The notes under the pieces are model-generated. The model saw only the letters and a list, made by a program, of their open reading frames with translations, had not been told where the DNA came from and searched no databases. Source: Salvia splendens (lineage: Eukaryota > Streptophyta > Magnoliopsida > Lamiales > Lamiaceae). From it: DNA of 64,000 nt. This document shows, piece after piece, positions 57,068 through 64,000 of the stretch (its first letter is position 1; each line of letters opens with the position of its first letter). The position numbers and the translations under genes were made by a program. The stretch spans positions 10,214,063 through 10,278,062 of the forward strand of contig NC_056049.1 in NCBI RefSeq assembly GCF_004379255.2, in the 5' to 3' direction.

Positions 57068-58807
57068 TTTTTTTTTTAGCTTTCTGTTTTGTTTTTTTTT
57101 TTAAGTTTTTCATAATTGTTGGTGTTAGTTTTTGTTGCGATAGGTAAACTTCGTGTTTTATTTCTGTGTAGCATGTTTTTGTTTTTTTTTTCTTGTTTCG
57201 TACGCATGTTGACTCACACTTAGTCCGTGCACGGCCTAATTGTGAGGAGTTTTGTATATATGTGTTTTGTGGTTGCTGTTAGGTTTTCAAAATTCTCCCA
57301 CTTAGCCTATTCCATAGTCTAAGTGTGAGAAGTTTTAGTTTTATTTTGTTGTTTTTGTCTGTGTGTCTATGTGTCCATCATACTGGCCATTACCTTTTCC
57401 ACTTCACAGCCTTATCTGAGGGCAGACACTTGTTGAAGTGGGAGGGGGGACGCAATGACAGTATGATGAGTATGTATAATGTGTAGTTTTTGTGTTTGTG
57501 TTTGTGTCCCGTAAGTATAGTTTTTTTATTTTGTGTGTTGATTGGGCTTAAAACTCAACCGTACTTGACGCTGACGGTTGAAGGAATTGAGGGAGATAGG
57601 ACATTGCTGGAAACGAGAAACCACCCTCCCTAATACCTCCTAGTCAGGATAGATGATGTGAGTATGAAAGAAAAAGCCCATGACTTAGAGCCAAACGCGA
57701 AAAGCCTCTTCAAATGTGAGTTATAAGCTTAAAGTGGAAACCACTTTCCACAAATATTGAAAAGAAAGAGAGGCTGCCACAAATTTGCCTAGGATAAGTG
57801 ACCACGGGTAGCAAACACTGAAGGCAGTAGGAAACCCCCCATCCGTAAAAAAAAAAAAAAAAAACCACCCTTAGAACCTCTTTTCCAACTCTGTTACCCA
57901 GATAAATACCCCTAGCCACTGGGGCAGTGTGTGTGCAAGGCGTGAGGCGAATGAAGCTTACTGGCCAGAAAGATGTACAAGAAAGCAGACTCCAGCTGGG
58001 CAAGAAGGTCGGAAGAAAATCGACCAGGGAGTTATCCCGGGTCCCACAAAAAGAAAAAAAAAAGGGAGAGAGAAGGTTAAGGGTGGCGAAGCCACAAAGG
58101 AAAAAGAGAAAGAAGAATGTGGAGAAAAATGGTCAGAAACTTGACCACAGAAAAAAAAGAGAAGGAATAAGGTGGCAAAGCCACAAGATGATACTGGACC
58201 AGTTGGGAGACCAAAGCCAGAAGCGCCAACTAAGAAGCAACTGATCAGAAGCCTAATGCGCACAGTTCTCCCCACATCAATAAAATAGAAATGTTGAAAC
58301 TTAGAGCCTTAGAACATCTACCCCAAAACACTACAACCCAATAGCCCCATTACAAGCCTTTAAGCCCTTCAGTAGCTGCACGTGAGATCCAAGTCCGAAG
58401 CAAGCGTGGTTGAGCATATTGAGAGAATGCGGTCCCAACATTCCTGGTGAGGTATGAGAGACCGAGTGAATCTAGTGTTTGGCCGAGAGTTTGGGCGATC
58501 TTGACAAGCGGATATACTGACCAGGAAGGAATGGGGGGTGGCAGAAGTTCAAGGTTGTCTAAGGCCGGATTGCACCAGATCCCGAGGTAAGGGATGGTTG
58601 AAAATATAGCCCAATCTTTGTGTTTTAGTTTTTATTTGTGTTTGTGTGTTTTTCTGTGTTTGACCTAGTGTTTTTCTTTACGTCGTTGTAGTATAGAGTC
58701 TAGTTTAGGTAGAGTCGGTCAGGGGAGTAACCAGGCTAGAATTCGACTTATTCCTTTTTGTTTGTTCTTCACGCTTGAGGACAAGCATGTGGTAAGTGTG
58801 AGCAGTT
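57068..58807 (+). other. Athila-3 3' non-coding region and polypurine tract
   Basis: T-rich to 57560, then a polypurine stretch AAGTGGGAGGGGGGACG at 57436-57452, an 18-A run at 57848-57865, and an A/G-rich part 57950-58250 with GGTGGCRAAGCCACAA repeats. The end CTTGAGGACAAGCATGTGG...AAGTGTGAGCAGTT just before 58808 is the usual Athila/Tat 3' sequence and should contain the plus-strand primer. Confidence 0.65.
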
Positions 58808-59727
58808 TGATAAGTCGTATTCTAGGCCTAGGTTACGGGTCAGTATGATGTGCATAATTGAATTATATCTGCAAAACTAGTTGCTTAAGCGTGCAGGGTA
58901 AGCGTTCTAGCCAGTAGGCAGAGTTTCAGACACTTCAAGTGAAAAGGGCGTCAGGACGATTACGTACTGACCAGTATACATGCAAAAATGGCTCGAGATG
59001 GAGAAGGAGGATAGCTGGGACTGCTCAATCACAATTAAGGGCAAAGAAGTCATTTCACCGCAAGGTCTTACCCTAAAAATCAAGGGTAAGCCTCCCTATA
59101 AAAGGAAGCCACTTGGAGAGAATAGGGGGGAATAATTCATCATCATCACTCTTAGGTAGAATTCTCTCGGAGTTCAGTCCTTCAGCCCAGTCCTGAATCT
59201 CGTTCCTCGCCACTGCCATGGTCACTTGAAGATCTAGATGTTCCGGAGTTCCAGATCGTCCGTTCCACCAGCCGCAGAACCGTAGTTAGAGATATCATCG
59301 CCCGGAGTGGCAAAACACTTTTTATTCGCTTTCGTAGTTTAATTTACTTTGCTTTCCTTATACGTTGGATCTTTGTTTGCTTTTGGATATTTTCTGTTTT
59401 TGAAGTACTTGTGGAAGATCCGAACGTGTTTATGATATGAAGTTGATTTCCGTTTCAGTTATGGTGTTGATTTCTTTTCCTTCCTATTCCGCCTAGTTAG
59501 CTTAGATCTAAGGTTCCTTGTGTTTTAAGTGCTGAAACTTTCTTTCTTTGTTTCCGTCAAAATTCCTTAGTTGTAAATGTGAACTATTGATCGTGGAGTC
59601 AATCGCTGCTGTGAAGTCTTTTGGTTTGAGTTCGTTTTCGTTTTCCTGCTGACCAGTACGCGGAGTTTTCATTTTCTTCTGTGTTTTGATTTCGATTTGG
59701 TGTTCTTATTTGTTGATCTGTGTTCGC
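58808..59727 (+). repeat. LTR shared by Athila-3 and Athila-4, truncated
   Basis: Aligns with 45812-46728. The first half is near-identical; from about 59250 single-base indels accumulate. Similarity to the LTR ends at GTGTTCGC (59727), about 565 bp short of the LTR end, and passes straight into gag. TATA box at 59097-59106. Confidence 0.85.
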
Positions 59728-62700
59728 CTGGGGGAAAAAGACAGAGCAGGGAAAATCAAAGGACAGAAAAACTATGATCAGCCTAATGATTCGGGAATAT
59801 GGAGCAGGTTATGCTGGGGGTACTTCAATTTAGTGGGCATTGGATTTAAAGTTTAGGCAACGGGATGCACCATGGAGGGATCATCGCAACTCCGATGGGG
59901 GACGGGAGCCAAAATCAGAACCAAGGTCAGAAACCAGTATAACCCTCATCGAACCAAAACCTAACCGTGGACCAGTAAACCCAGATACCAGCCCATGGGC
60001 AGGAAGAAACCAAAATTCCCAAACCAAAACCACAAAAAAAAAAAAACCCGAACCCTGTCTATGGGCCACCACACCAGAGAATTCCAAAAAACTAAAAAAT
60101 TCCAAAATCAGCCAAACCCAGGGACCCCAAACCATCAGAACCAAAATCATTCCAAGGCCAGCACCAGAAATCAATATCCTCAGATCAGTACACCCTCCTG
60201 CCCAGTATAACAATACCCGCCTAATCAAGGCCAGCAAAATTCCCAGAACTATCAACACCAAGGCCAAGTCACTTCCAAAACTCGACAGGTCAAGGAGATC
60301 CGTTGAGGACATGATGGGTGAAATGCTAGCGTCACAACAGAGCATCAAAGGAGAATTGCAATCCCATAATGAAGTCGTGCAGGGGATGCAAAACGCCCAG
60401 AAGGAACATAAGGCGAACATGGATATGATGAATAGACAGTTAGCTCAACTGGCCAGTTCGGTGGGTTGATTTGAAGGGAAATGCAGGGAAACTCCCATCT
60501 ACAGTCCAATTGCCCGAAAAGGCAAATGTGAGTAAGGTTACGTGAGGTCAGGAACCACTTATGACGCGCCTCAACCGAGACAACCTAGTGGAGAATCCAA
60601 TGGAACGAAGATAAGAGGTGATACCATTTCAGCGGAAGAATTAGGGAGAACTATGCCTCGGATGAAAGATCCATTCTTCTTGGATGATACACCAAGTGTA
60701 CGAGGTGAACCCGACACCCTACTGACCAGGAAGGAACCTCCTCAAGAGGTAGAGCCCAGAATGGAGGCCCAGGACCCAGGAAACTACCCAAGAGAAACTC
60801 CAAGAATGTTGCTGAAGAACCAGTAGAGGAGAAAAAAGGGGAGAAACCATTCCCATTCCGATTTGTTACAAAGAGGAAGAAAGAGAACCCGGTTGACTAC
60901 TTGTCGATTTTTGGGAAGTTGGATGTCACCATACCATTCCTCCAAGCCGTGAAGCTACCCCCTCTGGGGAAATTCATAAAGGACTTCATAGCCGGGAGAG
61001 CCCAGAAGGATGGCAAGATTATGGTGGAAGGGATAGCGTCAGCAATAGTGCAAGAGAAGTTTGCCACCCAAGAGAGCCGATCCAGGTATGTTCACTCTGC
61101 CCATAGCCATAGGAGATGTGAAGGTCAAACATGCAATGTGTGATTTGGGGGCATCCCTAAATGTCATGCCATTGTCTATCTATAACCGATTGAAGGGAGT
61201 TAGATTGTCGAATACTAGGGTATTGATCCAACTGGCTGATAGGGTCGTGCATAAGTCCTGAGGGAGTTTTAGAAAACGTGTTAGTAAGAGTGCATGATTT
61301 TACCTATCCTGCTGATTTTATGTGATCAAAATGAGTGAGCATGAAGCTAGGGAATCTAGTGGAGTGTTGTTAGGAAGGCCATTTTTTAGAACGGCTAAGA
61401 CAATAGTGGACATGGCCGAGGGGACAATTTGCATTGATTTTCATGGAGAGAAATTCACTTTTGATATCAATGAAGCCATGAAGAAACCGATTGATTCTGA
61501 GAATTTGTGTTATGTTGATGTGATTGACCCCCTTGTCCAAGATTTTCTTGAGACCGAACTATTGCAGGAGAAACTCCAAGCGTTAGATGTTTATGAGCAT
61601 GCTGACGTCGAAGCTGCTGCATGGTGTGATCTGATCAGTAGCCAAGGGTTGACTGATGAAGAAATAGAAGTAGCAATCAAGGAATTCTGTCTGAAATCGG
61701 AGTTCATTGGAGCCACAGGGGTTCAGCTACCAGCCAGTATAGAAGAACCATCGGGGGGAGATTTAGAAAAAGAAGGAGAGATTGAGAAAAAACCCTCTAC
61801 CCGAAGACACACTTCCACCTCAAGTTGAGCTGAAGAAGTTGCCACCGAATTTGAAGTATGCCTTCCTTGGAGAGGAGAACTCATATCCAGTGATCATCAG
61901 TAGCAGCCTTACGAAGGAACAAGAGGCTAGGCTACTAACCGTGCTGAGCAAGAACAAGAAGGAGATTGGTTGGAGTCTTACAGATTTAGTGGGAATTAGC
62001 TCTGACGTCTGCATGCACCACATTAGGTTGGAGGAAGGAGCGAAGGCACATCGAGATGCTCAAAGGAAGGTAAACCCTAACATGCGAGAAGAGATATTGA
62101 AGGAGATCTTGAAGTTGTTGTCGCTAGGGATTATCTATTCAGTACCGGATAGTGAGTGGGTCAGCCCGATCCACATGGTCCCAAAGAAGTCGGGCATCCA
62201 AGTAGTTCAGAATGAGAGGAATGAGCTGATCCCAACGAGGCTAGTCACGGGTTGGCGAATGTGCATCGATTACCGTAAGCTGAACAATGCGACCAGGAAG
62301 GACCATTTTCCCCTGCCGTTCATCGACCAAATGTTGGAGAGATAGCTGGGAAGAAGTTTTTCTGCTTTCTAGATGGGTACAACGGGTATTTCCAAATTTA
62401 CGTAGATCCTGAGGACCATGACAAGACCACTTTCACTTGCCCGTTTGGAACCTATGCATATCGTCGCATGCCTTTCGGCCTGTGCAACGCTCCAGGTACG
62501 TTTCAACGATGTATGATGAGCATATTTTCCGATTTGATTGAGGATTGCATAGAGATATTCATGGACGATTTTACGGTTTACGGAGACTCGTTCGACTCTT
62601 GCCTCACCATTTGGATATAGTTTTGGAGAGGTGTCAAGCAAAGAGTTTGGTTTTGAACTTCGAAAAGTGCCATTTTATGGTCGCCGAAGGGATAGTTTTA

Positions 62701-64000
62701 GGACACGTGGTCTCAGAGAGAGGTATCCAAGTGGATCGAGCCAAGGTAGATGTTATATCCAAATTACCATTCCCTACTGATCAGAAGGGAATAAGGGGTT
62801 TTCTGGGGCACGCCGGATTTTATCGAAGATTTATCAAGGATTTCTCCAAGATCGCCCAGCCCCTTACTAGATTACTTCAGAATGACGTGGAATTCATCTT
62901 TGATGAGCAATGCAAGGCTGCTTTCAACCTTCTCAAGGAAAAGTTGATATCCGCACCTATCATAAGGGCTCCTGACTGGAACCATCCTTTCGAAGTAATG
63001 TGCGACGCCAGCGATTTTGCGGTAGGAGCCGTGCTGGGTCAGAAGATCGACGGGAAGAGGTACGTAATTTTTTATGCGTCCAAGACTTTAAATCAAGCCC
63101 AGCGGAATTACGATACCACTGGAAAGGAGATGCTGGCAGTGGTGTATTCCTTCGAGAAGTTCAGGCCATATTTGTTGGGATCCAAGGTCATAGTGTATAC
63201 TGACCATGCTGCGATTAAGTATCTGATTGCCAAGAAGGAATCCAAACCACGCTTGATCCGATGGGTACTCTTGCTACAAGAATTTGACTGGGAGGTGGAA
63301 GATAAGCGAGGAGTCGAGAACAAGGTGGCAGACTATTTGAGCAAAATAGTGCAAGATGGAAACGGTGACGAAGTGCATGATAAATTTCCAGAGGAACATT
63401 TGAGTGAGGTGATTTTTGTGCCCAGAAAAATTGATTGGGAAGAAGTGTTGAAACTTACTGGTCAGAATGATACAGCGAAAGGAAAAGAGAAGGTAGGGCA
63501 AGAGCCATGGTACGCGGACCTGGCCAACTACCTAGTAACTGGAGAGCTTCCAGAAGTACCGAGTGTTACCAAAGCACAAAGAATGAAGATCAAGAGTGAA
63601 GCAAAATACTACTTTTGGGATGACCCCTATCTGTGGAGAGTAAGGTCCGATCAAGTGATAAGGAGGTGCATTCCTGACTGGGAGCAGCGGGATGTTTTAA
63701 CCCACTGTCATTCATTAGCATGCGGAGGACATTTCGGGTCCAAGAAGACGGCAAGGAAGATTTTGGATAGCGGCTTTTATTGGCCAACCCTCAACAAAGA
63801 TACGTACGAGTTCTGCAGGAGCTGTGAGCGTTGCCAACTGACCGGTGGAATATCTGCCCGGGATGAAATGCCGCAGGTACCCGTAATAGTTTGCGAGCTA
63901 TTCGACATATGGGGAATGGATTTCATGGGACCTTTTCCTTCATCCTATGGGAATCTGTATATCCTAGTTGCTGTAGACTACGTCTCCAAATGGGTAGAAG
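59728..64000 (+). pseudogene. Athila-4 gag-pol, second copy, runs off window
   Basis: Collinear with Athila-3 from about 48390 to 52660 (offset about 11,340). No primer site or gag start is present. 59728-60300 is full of single-base indels; 60300-62640 has about ten more (for example 60466, 60544, 60770, 61063, 61243, 61315, 61786, 62343, 62604) that break the frame, with only a handful of substitutions. After 62640 no indel is seen and only a few substitutions. Protease, RT with FMDDF, RNase H and the first part of integrase are recognisable. The window ends inside integrase. Confidence 0.88.

Larger units (their letters stand above)
45812..58807 (+). mobile_element. Athila-type Ty3/gypsy retrotransposon (Athila-3), nearly complete
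   Basis: 5' LTR 45812-47296, primer site 47299, gag 47406 on, pol to 53476, ATHILA-type ORF 54084-57067, a long 3' non-coding region and the next LTR from 58808. Its LTR and the one at 58808 differ by only a few substitutions over the first 400 bp, so insertion is recent. It is the youngest large insertion in the nest and cuts the copia B right LTR. Confidence 0.92.

Noticed and set aside
57927..58275. Lys/Arg-rich frames on both strands
   Set aside because: They come from A/G-rich, internally repetitive 3' non-coding DNA of Athila-3.

Overview
This window is a stretch of plant nuclear genome. The evidence is plant-specific gene families (a LOB-domain protein, a plant-type kelch protein, a branched-chain aminotransferase fragment) and plant lineages of LTR retrotransposons (Athila, Tekay-like, Ty1/copia with an initiator-Met primer site). 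Stowaway-like MITEs and AT-rich intergenic DNA fit a eudicot. Species cannot be read from the sequence.

Positions 1-7.2 kb are the gene-bearing part. On the minus strand there are two exons of a branched-chain aminotransferase (334-615) with a 1-nt deletion, a complete two-exon LOB-domain gene (2944-3392), and six exons of a kelch-repeat gene (5491-7156) whose N-terminal exon is not securely found and whose first visible splice junction is one base out of frame. A SINE-like tRNA-derived sequence and MITEs lie between them.

Positions 7.4-25.3 kb are gene-poor. An old duplicated segment of about 2 kb occurs at 7560-9670 and again, split into three pieces, between 13140 and 23160. Comparing the copies shows empty sites for several insertions. 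These include a Mutator-type MITE with a perfect 9-bp target duplication and a non-autonomous LTR element (14506-20702) that carries fragments of host genes: phosphoglucomutase, a cytochrome P450 and an unidentified segment. That element was itself invaded by a copia LTR plus leader and by a Tekay-like solo LTR with a perfect GATAA duplication. A 5'-truncated LINE and an F-box-associated fragment follow.

Positions 25.4-64 kb are a nest of LTR retrotransposons. Copia A (starts 25374) was cut at the first bases of its 3' LTR by Athila-1 (30271). Athila-1 was cut inside its integrase by copia B, on the minus strand (35865). Copia B received an Athila solo LTR (42103-43589, perfect ATAGA duplication), and its right-hand LTR was cut by Athila-3 (45812). 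Athila-3 has a 1,485-bp LTR, a tRNA-type primer site, gag, a 1,500-codon open pol frame with protease, RT, RNase H and integrase, and a downstream ATHILA-type ORF. From 58808 a second near-identical unit (Athila-4) follows, sharing the LTR and running off the right edge. Its first 3.8 kb differs from Athila-3 mainly by single-base indels, which suggests an assembly or consensus problem. The missing right halves of copia A, Athila-1, copia B and Athila-4 should lie to the right of this window.

No operons, CRISPR arrays or prokaryotic features are present. The most unusual items are the gene-capturing retroelement, the palindromic ACTGRYCAGTA-like motif scattered through the Athila family, the Athila gag with an Asn/Gln-rich tail in place of a zinc knuckle, and the shared-LTR Athila tandem with its abrupt change in error type.
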